Part shown: piece by piece, positions 49,797-61,008 of the stretch
Position numbering within the stretch: the first letter of the stretch is position 1
Layout of the letters: each line of letters begins with the position of its first letter
DNA from: an uncultured Gemmatimonadota bacterium
Lineage (GTDB): Bacteria; Latescibacterota; UBA2968; UBA8231
Length of the DNA: 62,038 nucleotides
Direction: 5' to 3'
Assembly (NCBI GenBank): GCA_903893785.1
Contig: CAITNQ010000238.1
Span: 1-62,038 of the forward strand
The notes under the pieces: model-generated
Database searches by the model: none
What the model saw: the letters and a program-made list of their open reading frames with translations, nothing else
Told to the model about the DNA's origin: nothing
Translations under genes and position numbers: made by a program

Positions 49797-50918
49797 ATGA
49801 CTCCAGCAGCCGACGACCCGCGCGAGGCGCTGCGCCAGGCGGTGAACGAAGCGGCGCAGGACGGCACGGTCGCCGGGCTCGTCCTGGCCGCGGCGGACGC
49901 CACGGGCACTCGCTTGGGTTGCGTTGCCGGGCACGCCGCCCTGCTGCCCCAAGCCGAGGCGATGGCCGTTGACACCCTCTTCGATCTGGCCTCCCTGACC
50001 AAAGTACTGTCGACGACCCTGGTGGCCCTGCGCCTCTGGGACCGCGGTCAGCTGGATCTGGACGAACCCTTGCGCGCGGCCGCGCCCGGGCGTTACCCCA
50101 CGGAAAAGGGCGCCTTGACGCCGCGGCTCCTGCTGACGCACACGGCCGGATTGCCTCCTTTCGTACCGTTCCAGCGCCATTTCCCGCCCACGGCGCCGGA
50201 TCCGGAGCGGGTCCGGGACGAGGTGTTGGCACGCGTGCGGGAGGTGCCCTTGGCGACCCGCCCCCAGGCCAACGTGGTCTATAGCGACCTGGGCCTCGTG
50301 CTGCTGGGGGACCTCATCGAGTGCCGTACGGGGACCCGCCTGGACCGCCTTTTTGCGGCCGAGGTGGCCGCGCCGCTCGGACTGCGGGACACCTTCTACA
50401 TCCATCGTCAGTCGCCCCTGCCGGAAGCGGTACGACCGCCGGCCGACTTTGCGGCTACCGAGTGTTGCGCCTGGCGCCAGACGTTGGTGCGCGGCCAAGT
50501 CCACGACGAAAACGCTTTCTTGCTGTTGGGGGTGGCGGGCCACGCCGGCCTTTTCGGCACGGCAAGCGACGTGATGACCATCGCCGAAGAACTGCTGCGC
50601 GCCCTGACGCAGCCGTCCCGCCTGCTCAGCCGCGCGGCAGCTGAAGCGATGACCACGCCGCAGCCCGTGACCGGGGGGAGCCCACGAGGTTTGGGTTGGG
50701 CTCTTAACGCCCCCGGCTCGTCCTGCGGCCACGGCTTCTCAGCCCGTGCCTTCGGCCATACGGGGTTCACCGGCACCTCCTGTTGGATCGATCCGGATCT
50801 GGGAAACGTCGTCGTGCTCCTGGCCAACCGGGTCCACCCGACGCGCGACAATGACCGCTTCCTTTCCTGGCGCCCGCGCTGCCACGACCTGGCCATGGCG
50901 GCCCTGGGCCAGGACTGA
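49797..50918 (+). CDS. beta-lactamase-fold serine hydrolase (class C/EstB type)
   Basis: 373 residues from ATG 49797; the frame is open for 85 codons upstream, but that part is low-complexity arginine/proline sequence. Class C signatures: SLTK with the nucleophile near Ser63, YSD (VVYSDLGLVLLGD) in place of the usual YxN near 163, and HTG (FGHTGFTGTSCW) near 320. No signal peptide is visible, so it is probably a cytoplasmic esterase or D-peptidase relative, not a secreted beta-lactamase. Ribosome-binding signal is weak, so the start is uncertain. Confidence 0.8.
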   Translation: MTPAADDPREALRQAVNEAAQDGTVAGLVLAAADATGTRLGCVAGHAALLPQAEAMAVDTLFDLASLTKVLSTTLVALRLWDRGQLDLDEPLRAAAPGRYPTEKGALTPRLLLTHTAGLPPFVPFQRHFPPTAPDPERVRDEVLARVREVPLATRPQANVVYSDLGLVLLGDLIECRTGTRLDRLFAAEVAAPLGLRDTFYIHRQSPLPEAVRPPADFAATECCAWRQTLVRGQVHDENAFLLLGVAGHAGLFGTASDVMTIAEELLRALTQPSRLLSRAAAEAMTTPQPVTGGSPRGLGWALNAPGSSCGHGFSARAFGHTGFTGTSCWIDPDLGNVVVLLANRVHPTRDNDRFLSWRPRCHDLAMAALGQD

Positions 50919-51083
50919 AGCCACGCCCCTCTGCGGCGCGGCGAACGCGGCCCGCCGGACCGGGAAACCGAGACCGCCGCGGCCGCGTCAGACATGCGTG
51001 CCCCGGCCCCGCGCCAGCGACGCGCGGGACCGCGCGGCCTATTGGCGAACGCGGGTCCCGCCCACCCCCTTGCCGGAGCGCCG

Positions 51084-51647
51084 ATGAAAACCTTCCTGGC
51101 CGGCCTGACCCTCCTGCTGGCGACGTATGCCCAAGCCGCCACGGTGACCGCCCTGTCCCTGCCGGACCTGGCCCGACAGGCGGACCGCATCGTCCACGCC
51201 AGCTGCCTGAGCGCGACCGCCGAGACCAGCCCAACCGGCATCCGCACGCGGTACCGCTTCGCGGTCGAGGAGACGGTCAAGGGCAGCGCCAGCGCCACCG
51301 CCGAGTTGGTGCTCCCCGGCGGCACGGTCAACGGCCGCCGTTGCCGCATCCCCGGCATGCCAGTTTTCGCCCCGGGCGACGAGGTGGTGCTGTTCATCAC
51401 CCCCGCTGGCCAGCAGGTCACCGGGTGGCCCGTGGGGCTAGGCCAGGGGAAGTTCCGGGTCTCGCGTGACCCGGCCGCCAAAGTGGCACGGGTGTACCAA
51501 GATCTGCAGGGCTTGAACCTGGCCATGCCGCCACGCACCTCCGGGGCAGAGGCGACGGTAGGTAATGGAGCCACGCTGACCGGGTTCCTGCAGACGGTCC
51601 GCCGCTTGGTAGCCTCGACCGGCACAGGAGACGCTCATGGGCGCTGA
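51084..51647 (+). CDS. small secreted protein of unknown function
   Basis: 187 residues from ATG 51084. Residues 1-19 form a signal peptide ending in AQA-A. The mature part reads like a beta-barrel or sandwich: ARQADRIVHASCLSATAE, then RYRFAVEETVKG and FAPGDEVVLFITPAG. The Cys pair at about 35 and 86 may form a disulphide. Its 3' end overlaps the start of the metalloprotease gene by 11 bases, so the two are likely made together; an inhibitor, chaperone or partner is possible. I do not recognise a named family. Confidence 0.6.
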   Translation: MKTFLAGLTLLLATYAQAATVTALSLPDLARQADRIVHASCLSATAETSPTGIRTRYRFAVEETVKGSASATAELVLPGGTVNGRRCRIPGMPVFAPGDEVVLFITPAGQQVTGWPVGLGQGKFRVSRDPAAKVARVYQDLQGLNLAMPPRTSGAEATVGNGATLTGFLQTVRRLVASTGTGDAHGR

Positions 51648-54297
51648 GCTGTGCCGTCCGACAGGCTTGACGCCACGCCGTCAAGCGGACAGAACACCGG
51701 TTTCGCAGCGGCCGCCCATCGGCCGGTCGTCGTCGGTGTCCTGTCTGCGTCTGGTGGCTCTGATGCTAGTGGTAGTCCCCACTACCTCGCGGGCCTTCGT
51801 TGTCGAGACCGCCGAAGGCCCTTCAGGCCCTGTGCAGTTGGCCTGGCGCAACCCTGAACGGATCCCCTTCGCCCTCCACCGGTCCGGTTCGGACGATATG
51901 CCGGCCGACACCACGTTCAGGCTGTTGCGGGAGAGCTTCGCCGTGTGGGATGCCGTGCCCTCGGCCCGACTCGGCTTCATTGACCGGGGCCTGAGCAGCA
52001 GCCGGGGGCCCACCGACACCGACCGCCAGAACCTGCTGTTCTTCGATGAGACGAACGCCTTCCTCAACGCCCCGCCCAACAGCGGGGTCATCGCGCTGAC
52101 GCGATTGAGCTGGGACCCGACCAGCGGGCAGATGCTGGACGCGGACATCATCTTCAACGGCCGGGACTTCCGTTTCACCAGCAGCACCGCGGCCGGGACC
52201 ACGGCTATCAACCTGAAGGACGTTGCCGTCCACGAGATCGGCCACCTGCTCGGGTTGGACCACACGGCCATCGATGGCCCGGCGGCGGTCCGGCCGACGA
52301 TGAACCCGTACAACCGCGGCGACGGCCCGGGTGAAGCCGTCTCCCTGGAAGCCGACGACATCGCCGGCATCAGCACGCTGTACCCGGCGGCGGGATACCT
52401 GATGGAGGCCGGCCGCATCACCGGGCACGTCCAGGATCTGTCCGGCAACCCCCTTTTCGGCGTGCACGTCGTGGCTGAAGCCGTGACCACGGAGGACCGG
52501 ATCGGCACGCTGACGGGCGCGGATCCGGACATCGCCAGTCCCGGTGACTATGCGCTCGCCGGACTGCCGCCTGGCGCCTACCGCCTGTACATCGAACCGC
52601 TGTCGGGCGACATCACCGCCGACAACTTCGGCGGCATCTTCCACACCGGGTTGGCCACCGGGTTCGTGGCCGAATACTACGACAATGCCACCACGGCAGA
52701 CCAGGCCAAACGGGTGGAGGTGGCAGCGGCGGAGACCATCGCGGACGTCGACTTCATCACCGGCCAGGTGGAGCCGGGCCAACCTGTGGTTCTCAGCCTG
52801 TGGCCCCCGGCCAGCACGCCGGATACCCTGGGGCCGTACCCGGTCCGCGCCGAACTGGCCCAGACGACCAGTGCCTCGCTACGGTACCGGCTGGGCCCTA
52901 CCGGCGCGGTCAGCGCCACAAGCATGGTCGCCGACGCCACGGGTGCATATGTGGCCACCATCCCGGGCCAGCCGGCGGGGACGCACGTGGAGTACCAGAT
53001 CGAGGCCACGGGAGCCACCGGCACGGTGCTTACCCACCCCGGGTCGGGCCAGTGGCTGGGTTTCGATGTAGTGCGGTTGACCGGCCACCCGTTGGCCTGC
53101 ACGGCCCTGCGCGGCGAAGATGCCGTCGTCTTCTACGACACGGGGACGGGCCAGGAGGTGTCACGGGTGCCGGTGTCCAGCCAACCGCTGCAACTGCTGC
53201 TGGATGAGGCGCACGAGCGGCTGTTCGTTTCGTGCCTCGAAGGCGGCGACGTGCGGGTGATCGACACGCGGACTTTCCAGACCATCGCGCGCCTGGTAAC
53301 CGGTGCGGCGCCGCTTGACCTGGCGCTGACGCCGGACGGCCGGAGCCTGTATGTGACCGACTCGGGGGCCGGCAGCATCAGCCGTTTCGACCTGGCAACC
53401 GGCACGCGGCAGGCCATTGCGCTCCCGCCCATGGCCAGCGGCCCTTACGGCATCGCGGTGGCCAATGACCGCGTCTTCGTCGCCGACAACGAGGGCGACC
53501 GGGTCCTGGTGCTTGACGCCGAAGGGGCCATTCTGGGCGCTGTTGACGTGCCGGGTCAGCCCCGATGCCTTTCGTCCGCGACCGACGGGGCGTCGGTATT
53601 CGTCACCTGCCTGTCCGCGCCCACTCTGACCGTCATCGATGCGGCCCGGTTGGAGGTGCAGCAGGCGGTAGCGTTGCCGGTGGCCGGCACCTTCGCCGTC
53701 ACGCCCTCAGCCGACGGCCACCGGGTGTACCTGACGGCCCACGACAGCGGCGCTCTGTTGACGGTTGACCTGCCGACCGGGAACGTGGCGCCCGGCGTGC
53801 CCGTGGGCGCCAATCCCCGCGGTCTGTCGCTCTCGGCCGACGGGCGCCTGGCCTACGTGACCAGCACCGACGACGACCGGTTCACCGTCGTGGACATCGT
53901 CGCGGACACAGTCGTGGCGCACTGGGCCACCGGCGACCAACCACGGGGCATCGTGGTGCTGTCGGCCCCCGGGGCCGGGGAACCGCCGACTGTGGTGGCG
54001 ACCCCGACAGCGCGGCCGGCGGCCCTGACCCTGAGTCGCGGCTTCCCCAACCCGTTTAACGCCAGTGTGCAGATCCAGTATTCCCTGCCGACCGCCGCCG
54101 CAACAAGCGTGCAGGTGTACGACCTGCTCGGGCAACCCGTTCGGCAGCTGGCCGACGACCCGGCCACAGCCGGCTGGCATGTCGTCTCCTGGGATGGCCG
54201 CGACAGCGCGGGCCGCCCGGTGGCCTCCGGCCCGTACCTGGTGGTCCTGCGCAGCGGCGATCAACAGCGCGTTGAGAAGGTTCTGTTGTTGCGCTGA
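51637..54297 (+). CDS. secreted matrixin-like metalloprotease with beta-propeller and FlgD-like C-terminal domain
   Basis: 886 residues. ATG 51637 gives a long basic leader before a signal helix (about 37-52); a later start is possible. The catalytic domain has the metzincin zinc motif HEIGHLLGLDH near 200 and the Met-turn PTMNPYNR about 20 residues on. A carboxypeptidase-regulatory-like beta domain follows (about 265-345), then a YVTN-type beta-propeller (about 480-780; PDGRSLYVTDSGAGSISRFD and similar repeats). The final ~80 residues start FPNPFNASVQIQYSLP and match FlgD-like/type IX-style sorting domains. It probably acts at the cell surface or is released. Confidence 0.85.
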   Translation: MGAELCRPTGLTPRRQADRTPVSQRPPIGRSSSVSCLRLVALMLVVVPTTSRAFVVETAEGPSGPVQLAWRNPERIPFALHRSGSDDMPADTTFRLLRESFAVWDAVPSARLGFIDRGLSSSRGPTDTDRQNLLFFDETNAFLNAPPNSGVIALTRLSWDPTSGQMLDADIIFNGRDFRFTSSTAAGTTAINLKDVAVHEIGHLLGLDHTAIDGPAAVRPTMNPYNRGDGPGEAVSLEADDIAGISTLYPAAGYLMEAGRITGHVQDLSGNPLFGVHVVAEAVTTEDRIGTLTGADPDIASPGDYALAGLPPGAYRLYIEPLSGDITADNFGGIFHTGLATGFVAEYYDNATTADQAKRVEVAAAETIADVDFITGQVEPGQPVVLSLWPPASTPDTLGPYPVRAELAQTTSASLRYRLGPTGAVSATSMVADATGAYVATIPGQPAGTHVEYQIEATGATGTVLTHPGSGQWLGFDVVRLTGHPLACTALRGEDAVVFYDTGTGQEVSRVPVSSQPLQLLLDEAHERLFVSCLEGGDVRVIDTRTFQTIARLVTGAAPLDLALTPDGRSLYVTDSGAGSISRFDLATGTRQAIALPPMASGPYGIAVANDRVFVADNEGDRVLVLDAEGAILGAVDVPGQPRCLSSATDGASVFVTCLSAPTLTVIDAARLEVQQAVALPVAGTFAVTPSADGHRVYLTAHDSGALLTVDLPTGNVAPGVPVGANPRGLSLSADGRLAYVTSTDDDRFTVVDIVADTVVAHWATGDQPRGIVVLSAPGAGEPPTVVATPTARPAALTLSRGFPNPFNASVQIQYSLPTAAATSVQVYDLLGQPVRQLADDPATAGWHVVSWDGRDSAGRPVASGPYLVVLRSGDQQRVEKVLLLR

Positions 54298-54315
54298 ACC
54301 TGGCCCGGGAAGGCG

Positions 54316-55590
54316 TCAGCGGCCTGAGCCCGTTCCGGTCGCGCTGGTGTCGGCCGGCGAGGCCACGGGCTTGGCCGTGCCGCCCAGGTTGCGGGTGTAC
54401 ACGGTGCCGGCCGACCCGGGTGCGCTGCCGGTGTCCAACCGCAGGCCGCCGCCCGTGGTATACAGATCCCGGAAGGCCGCCGGCAGGAGCAGCACGTTGA
54501 GTAACGGCTGCACCTTGGACAGGGCGTCGTTGACGTCACCGATCAGGGACCGGGGCACAAAGACAATGTCGTTGCTGCGCAGCGGCACGTTATCGGCCAG
54601 GTCAACGCCGCGAGTGAGTTTCTCGTAGTCGGCGCGGAACATGGTCGGCCCCTGGTCAGTGGCTCGCAACAGGCGAACATCGTCGCGCAATGCCGACTCG
54701 CGCAGTCCGCCGGCACGGCCCAATGCCTCGAGCAGCGTGGCGTCCTCGGCCAGCAGGTACACATCGGGATTCCGCACCTCACCGAGCACCACCACCTTCT
54801 TGGTCAACTGCGCGGCCCCAGGCACGATGATGATGTCGCCGCCCTCCAGTTCCGGGTTCTGGCTCTGGTCGCCCGTGGCCAGGGTCCGCTGCAGGTCGAA
54901 CACGAACGAATGGCCGCCACGCAGCAGCTGCACCCGGTCCAGCTGGGCATCAACGGTGGTGCCACCCGCCTCCAGGATCATCTCGAGCAACGTGGTGCGG
55001 GTGCGCAGAGGGTAGCGCCCCTGCCCCGTCTTGGTGCCGGCGGTGATGACCGTCTGCAGGGCCCCGAGCAGGGACACCATCTTGCTGCGGTACTCGGTCA
55101 CCTCCACGTCAACCTTGGGGTTGCGCAGATAGCGCGACAGCTCGCGCGTCAGCGATTCATCCAACTGGGCGGCGGTCGTCCCCGCCGCGCGGACGTTTTC
55201 GACCAGAGAGAATGACACGTTGCCGTCGGGCCGCACCGTCACCTTCTCCTGTTGTTGGGTGACGTCGCGAAGGGTCAGGGTCAGCACATCACCAACCCCG
55301 ATTACGTAGGCCGGCACCCCGCCCGCATCCAGGTACGCGCGCGCGCCCGGGTTGCTCGGCAGATTCACCACGGCAGGGCGTTCGGTGGCCACCGGCGCCG
55401 CGGAGGTGGGTGGTCGGGGCGGCCCGCCGCAGGCCACCAACCACCCCAGACACACCACAGCGATGGCGCACCGAGCCCGTGGCGCCACCGGCTGCTCCGC
55501 CGTGCGGCGGCATCCGAGCCGCCACGCAACGACGTGCCTCGACGCCGCCTGCCGCGGCGCGGGATCGCCCTGCAGATCACGCGAACCCAT
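54316..55590 (-). CDS. outer-membrane polysaccharide export lipoprotein (OPX/Wza family)
   Basis: 424 residues from ATG 55590. After a basic leader and hydrophobic helix, the lipobox LVAC at about residue 57 marks lipid attachment. The poly-export domain starts YVIGVGDVLTLTLRDV, with KVTVRPDGNVSFSLVENVRAAG, followed by two SLBB-like domains (TVITAGTKTGQGRYPLR; KVVVLGEVRNPDVYLLAEDATLLEALGRAGG). The end is a disordered Gly/Thr/Ser tail. It forms the exit channel for capsule or exopolysaccharide and is the likely partner of the Wzc-type kinase at 28906. It is the last gene of its operon. Confidence 0.9.
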   Translation of the reverse strand: MGSRDLQGDPAPRQAASRHVVAWRLGCRRTAEQPVAPRARCAIAVVCLGWLVACGGPPRPPTSAAPVATERPAVVNLPSNPGARAYLDAGGVPAYVIGVGDVLTLTLRDVTQQQEKVTVRPDGNVSFSLVENVRAAGTTAAQLDESLTRELSRYLRNPKVDVEVTEYRSKMVSLLGALQTVITAGTKTGQGRYPLRTRTTLLEMILEAGGTTVDAQLDRVQLLRGGHSFVFDLQRTLATGDQSQNPELEGGDIIIVPGAAQLTKKVVVLGEVRNPDVYLLAEDATLLEALGRAGGLRESALRDDVRLLRATDQGPTMFRADYEKLTRGVDLADNVPLRSNDIVFVPRSLIGDVNDALSKVQPLLNVLLLPAAFRDLYTTGGGLRLDTGSAPGSAGTVYTRNLGGTAKPVASPADTSATGTGSGR

Positions 55591-55592
55591 GG

Positions 55593-56693
55593 TTATCGCC
55601 TCCAGATCGCCCGGCCGAGCGAGCGGGCGCCCAAGTGGGCCAGCTGCGCCACGCGCAGCGGGTACGTCAACGCGGCCAGTCGGGCCGGCACGCCAGTGAA
55701 CACCTGCAACAGGACTGCGGGGCGCGGGAAACAGCAGCGCGCCAGGAAACGGCAGCGACGGCGGCGACCGGCCACGCCAGCGGCCCACAGCAGGTCGCCC
55801 CAGCTGCCGGCCGGTCGGTCGCGCCAGGCCCGCCGGAGCAGTCGGTCCTGCCACGACGTTGGCGGGCGTGCCGCCAACCAGGCCGCCGCGCCAAGCGGCA
55901 GGGACTGCCCGAGTGCGGTAACCAGGGGCCACAAGGCGGCCGCCAGAGGCCACTCGAGGCCGCACGCCTGAGCCCGCTGTGCCACTGCCTCCCAGTGATC
56001 AAGGCGACGCACCTGCTGCGCCAGGTCGATCGTCCAGTGCAGGCGCCGGTAGCTGTGACGCACGGCGTGCGCCGCCGTATAGAGCACCTCGTCAACCGGG
56101 TTGAGAACGGGCGCCACGAACGATCCCAACGAGCGATGGCCGCGTGCCGACCAGGCCGTCGAAGTCGGCAGAACCCCGCCCCAGGCGCGGCCCTCGATGC
56201 GGTCGCTGTTCAGCGGATCGTCGTGCAGATCCACGAGCAGGCGCGGACCGGCCAGCAGACCGGGGTACCGCGGCACCGGCAGATAGCCCAAGGGCGCGGC
56301 CGCCGCTGCGGCCGCTTGGGCCCCGGTGGGGACCAGCAGGTCCACGTCATCCATGGGGCGACACCCGACATCCGGGTAATGCGGCAGCAACGCTGCGCCA
56401 GGCAGAACCAACGCCGGTACCCCGGCTGCCGCCAAGGCCTGCAGCAGCCGCTGCAACTCCATCAAGGCCACCCAGGTGGCGGCAGCCGTGGTTCGGTGCG
56501 CGGCGGCCCAGTCGTGTGCCACGTGGGCCGGCGGCGCCAGACCCGCCGTGTGGCAACGGCAGTGCAGTAGCCCCTCAAGCCCCTCAATGGCCGCTGCCCG
56601 CCGTACCTCCGACCAGCTCCCGGGGGCCAGGCCGGCCAGGCAGCCGACGTCCCCCAACGCCGCCTCGACCAAGACCTGCCAGACCGGGTTCAC
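55593..56693 (-). CDS. nucleotidyltransferase-family protein (NTP_transf_5 type)
   Basis: 366 residues from GTG 56693, overlapping the PqqD stop as GTGA. The polymerase-beta-like core reads ALVLPGAALLPHYP then RPMDDVDLLVP near 112, with the metal-binding DD-x-D. A helical region follows (NPVDEVLYTAAHAVRHSYRRLHW) that is usual for this family. Substrate is unknown. Such proteins recur beside PqqD-like proteins in polysaccharide and exosortase-type clusters, and here it lies two bases before the export lipoprotein gene. Confidence 0.75.
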   Translation of the reverse strand: MNPVWQVLVEAALGDVGCLAGLAPGSWSEVRRAAAIEGLEGLLHCRCHTAGLAPPAHVAHDWAAAHRTTAAATWVALMELQRLLQALAAAGVPALVLPGAALLPHYPDVGCRPMDDVDLLVPTGAQAAAAAAAPLGYLPVPRYPGLLAGPRLLVDLHDDPLNSDRIEGRAWGGVLPTSTAWSARGHRSLGSFVAPVLNPVDEVLYTAAHAVRHSYRRLHWTIDLAQQVRRLDHWEAVAQRAQACGLEWPLAAALWPLVTALGQSLPLGAAAWLAARPPTSWQDRLLRRAWRDRPAGSWGDLLWAAGVAGRRRRCRFLARCCFPRPAVLLQVFTGVPARLAALTYPLRVAQLAHLGARSLGRAIWRR

Positions 56694-56944
56694 AGCTCAA
56701 GCAGGCCCTCGGCGGCCCAGACGGCCTGCACGGCAGCGACATCAGCACGGGCGCGTTCAGGGTCGACCTCATACCGATCGCACAGGGTCGCAGCGGCGTC
56801 ATCGGCAGTGCCCCCGTGCGCCAACACTTCCCAGATGCGGGCTGCGGTCTCGTTGAGGTGGTGCACCTGCTCCCGCTCTGGGTCATAGAGCAACGCCCCG
56901 TCGGCCAGCGGATGGCACCCAATACCGGGCCGCGTCGCTACCAC
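56690..56944 (-). CDS. PqqD-like (RRE-fold) small protein
   Basis: 84 residues from GTG 56944. The PqqD pattern is clear: a short N-terminal strand part ending ALLYDPEREQVHHLNETAARIWEVL, then helical DDAAATLCDRYEVDPERARADVAAV. In the coenzyme PQQ and RiPP pathways this fold binds a precursor peptide for a partner enzyme. No radical SAM enzyme or obvious precursor is near, so its partner is probably the coupled nucleotidyltransferase. Confidence 0.8.
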   Translation of the reverse strand: MVATRPGIGCHPLADGALLYDPEREQVHHLNETAARIWEVLAHGGTADDAAATLCDRYEVDPERARADVAAVQAVWAAEGLLEL

Positions 56945-56975
56945 GGTCCCAACTCAGCACCCGGCCGGCGCGCGG

Positions 56976-59018
<2,043 letters not shown>

Positions 59019-59210
59019 AGAGGTCCCGAGGGGGGAACATGGACGCCGGGGCGGCCGGCAGGCGCGGCACGGGGGCCCGGATTCGGCACCGCCAGACGGG
59101 CCCGGAGCCGTCGACACGGACAGCCAAGCCGCGTCGGCCCGGCGCCACCCACGGCGTGAAGGTGGTCCGTCCGGGGGCCCTGCCACCGCCCCTGCCGCTG
59201 CGGTGGTGCG

Positions 59211-59239
59211 AATGTAACCCGTTGGGCGACCGTCAGCAA
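59211..59239 (-). promoter_or_regulatory. sigma-70-like promoter for the DUF255-PqqD-NTase-OPX operon
   Basis: The minus strand reads TTGCTG (59239-59234), a 17-base spacer, then TACATT (59216-59211). The -10 is identical to that of the merR operon. It starts just after the methyltransferase stop and leaves an untranslated leader of about 185 bases before the ATG at 59018. I see no gene in this leader. Confidence 0.45.
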
Positions 59240-59246
59240 GCCGGCC

Positions 59247-60821
59247 TCAGGCGGCGCCCAGGCGCCCCTCAAGGTCGGTGACCAGGCAGCCGAAACGGGC
59301 CGCTGCCAGCGCCGTCTGACCGCTGGCATGCAGCGGCAGAACCTCGACGCGGTACCGCCCTTCGTACGCGTCCTGTTCCGCGGCCGGAAGGCACGGTATC
59401 AGCAGCGACCGGATCTCGCCGAAGCTGAGGTTGGGCGTGCCCACCCCGTTGATCACCTGCAGGATCTGGTCTTGACCCGCCTCTGTACGCAAGAAGACCC
59501 AGACGAAAAACGGGTTGATGCCGCGCAACCGCAGGCGGTCGACGAAGCACCCCACGTTGGCTGGCGCATCATCCAGGTAGACCGCCATGCGCCCCCGCCC
59601 GAGGGACCCGGCGCCCGAACGGGGCAGCAGAAGATCGCCTCGCTGCACGCGGCTGCGGGGCGGATCGAACACGCTGCCAGGGGCCACCCGAAGCGCGGGC
59701 TGCAGGGCCAGGCCGGCCACCTCGAAGTCGGCCTGCAGCACGACGCGAATGCCCCCCTCCTGCGGCACCGGCCGAATTCCCGTGACGATGGGACCGTAGG
59801 TGATGTGTTCGATGAAGTCGCCCAATGGGCGCCGATCGAGCCCGCGACCCCACGCGCGCGCCGACCGGTGGCGCAACCACCAGCCGGCATCCCACCGCTG
59901 GCCAACCAGTTCTTCCTGCGCCACGGGCTGGCCCAGTCCCACCTCGGCCGCCGGTTCCAGGCCGTCGGCAAGCCAGGCAGCGGCCGCCGCCAGATAAGGC
60001 GCCAACACCGGACGGCGGGTCAGCGGGGGCCGAAACAGCAGGGCCGCGGGCGCGTCGCCCGGCGAGTTCCGGCGTCGCGGCGCCATGGGTTCGGATGCCC
60101 CACGACAGTCGACACCCGAGGCACCACGCCCGGCAACCGGCTGACCCCGACGGCGCAGGAAGACCGCCGCGGTCCGGGCGTTCAAGCCAGGCCAGCTGAA
60201 GGTGCTGGCTGGCAGAGCCACCGTGGCCAACAGCCAGGCTTGCGTGAGGGTCCAGTCCCGGGCGTCGCGGTGGCGGTCGTTGGCAACGAAGCCCTCCGGC
60301 ATGATCAGGGCCACCAGGCCGCCCGGGCGGACCCAGGCGACGGCCCGCTCGAGGAACAGCTGGTCGATGGGGAAACTAGCCCGCACGGCCCGGGCCGAAG
60401 CGCCCGGCCGTCGGCCCAGCAGGGCGTAGGCGTCCCATGCGGGGGCCTCGAGATCGTCGTTGAAGCGGCCCAGACGACCGAATGGGGGGTTGCCGACGAC
60501 GACATCGAACCCGCCGTCTGGGGCCTCCGGAAAGCCCTGCTGCAGCGCGTCGCCGACCAAGACCCGGGCGCCGGAGGTGCGCGCCGCCTGCGCTGCCAGG
60601 TCCGAGTCCAGCTCGATGCCGACCGCCGCCACGCCGGCGGCCTGGGCCAACCCCAGGAACACGCCGGCACCGGCGGCCGGATCGAGGGCAGCGGCCATCG
60701 GCCCATGGCCGGCGGCCAACGCGTTGGCCACGGACCAGACAAACCGGGCCACGGCAGCGGGCGTGAAGTGCTGAGCCAGTTCGGCACGGCCCGAGCGGTC
60801 AGCGTGTATGGACCGATCCAT
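59247..60821 (-). CDS. N6-adenine DNA methyltransferase with fused target-recognition domain (orphan)
   Basis: 524 residues from ATG 60821; 103 upstream in-frame codons lack coding character. The start AELAQHFTPAAVARF is typical of Type I/IIG gamma-class adenine methyltransferases, followed by SAM motif LDPAAGAGVFL near 46 and catalytic motif GNPPFGRLGRF near 108. The C-terminal ~220 residues resemble an HsdS/IIG specificity domain (GDLLLPRSGAGSLGR; LSFGEIRSLLIPCLP). It would methylate adenine at a defined site without an external specificity subunit. No nuclease domain and no restriction gene is adjacent, so it appears solitary. Confidence 0.85.
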   Translation of the reverse strand: MDRSIHADRSGRAELAQHFTPAAVARFVWSVANALAAGHGPMAAALDPAAGAGVFLGLAQAAGVAAVGIELDSDLAAQAARTSGARVLVGDALQQGFPEAPDGGFDVVVGNPPFGRLGRFNDDLEAPAWDAYALLGRRPGASARAVRASFPIDQLFLERAVAWVRPGGLVALIMPEGFVANDRHRDARDWTLTQAWLLATVALPASTFSWPGLNARTAAVFLRRRGQPVAGRGASGVDCRGASEPMAPRRRNSPGDAPAALLFRPPLTRRPVLAPYLAAAAAWLADGLEPAAEVGLGQPVAQEELVGQRWDAGWWLRHRSARAWGRGLDRRPLGDFIEHITYGPIVTGIRPVPQEGGIRVVLQADFEVAGLALQPALRVAPGSVFDPPRSRVQRGDLLLPRSGAGSLGRGRMAVYLDDAPANVGCFVDRLRLRGINPFFVWVFLRTEAGQDQILQVINGVGTPNLSFGEIRSLLIPCLPAAEQDAYEGRYRVEVLPLHASGQTALAAARFGCLVTDLEGRLGAA

Positions 60822-60915
60822 CGATGCCCCCGGAAGTTCACACGGGGGCCGCCCTGACGCGGCCCCGAGTACCGCACCGTACGTTGTTGGACAACCATTT
60901 ACGACCACACAGAGC

Positions 60916-60953
60916 GCTTGGCACACGTCGTGCTTGGCACGAACGGCACGACG
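60916..60953. promoter_or_regulatory. repeat array upstream of ssb (sigma-54-like GG-N10-GC plus inverted repeats)
   Basis: In the 187-base divergent spacer, GCTTGGCAC occurs twice (60916-60924 and 60932-60940, 16-base period). TCGTGC-TTG-GCACGA (60928-60942) and CGTCGTGC with GCACGACG (60926-60933, 60946-60953) are overlapping inverted repeats. The plus strand also reads TGGCACACGTCGTGCT (60919-60934), which matches the sigma-54 -24/-12 layout with one consensus mismatch. ssb starts 75 bases further right. Confidence 0.45.
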
Positions 60954-61008
60954 CCGTCGCGGGTGACCGGCCCGCCGGCCAACGGTCCCCTCCCCCAGGA
61001 GAGATGCT

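Noticed and set aside
49797..50918. Calling the serine hydrolase an antibiotic-resistance beta-lactamase
   Set aside because: It lacks a signal peptide and has YSD in place of the usual YxN; family esterases and peptidases are more likely.
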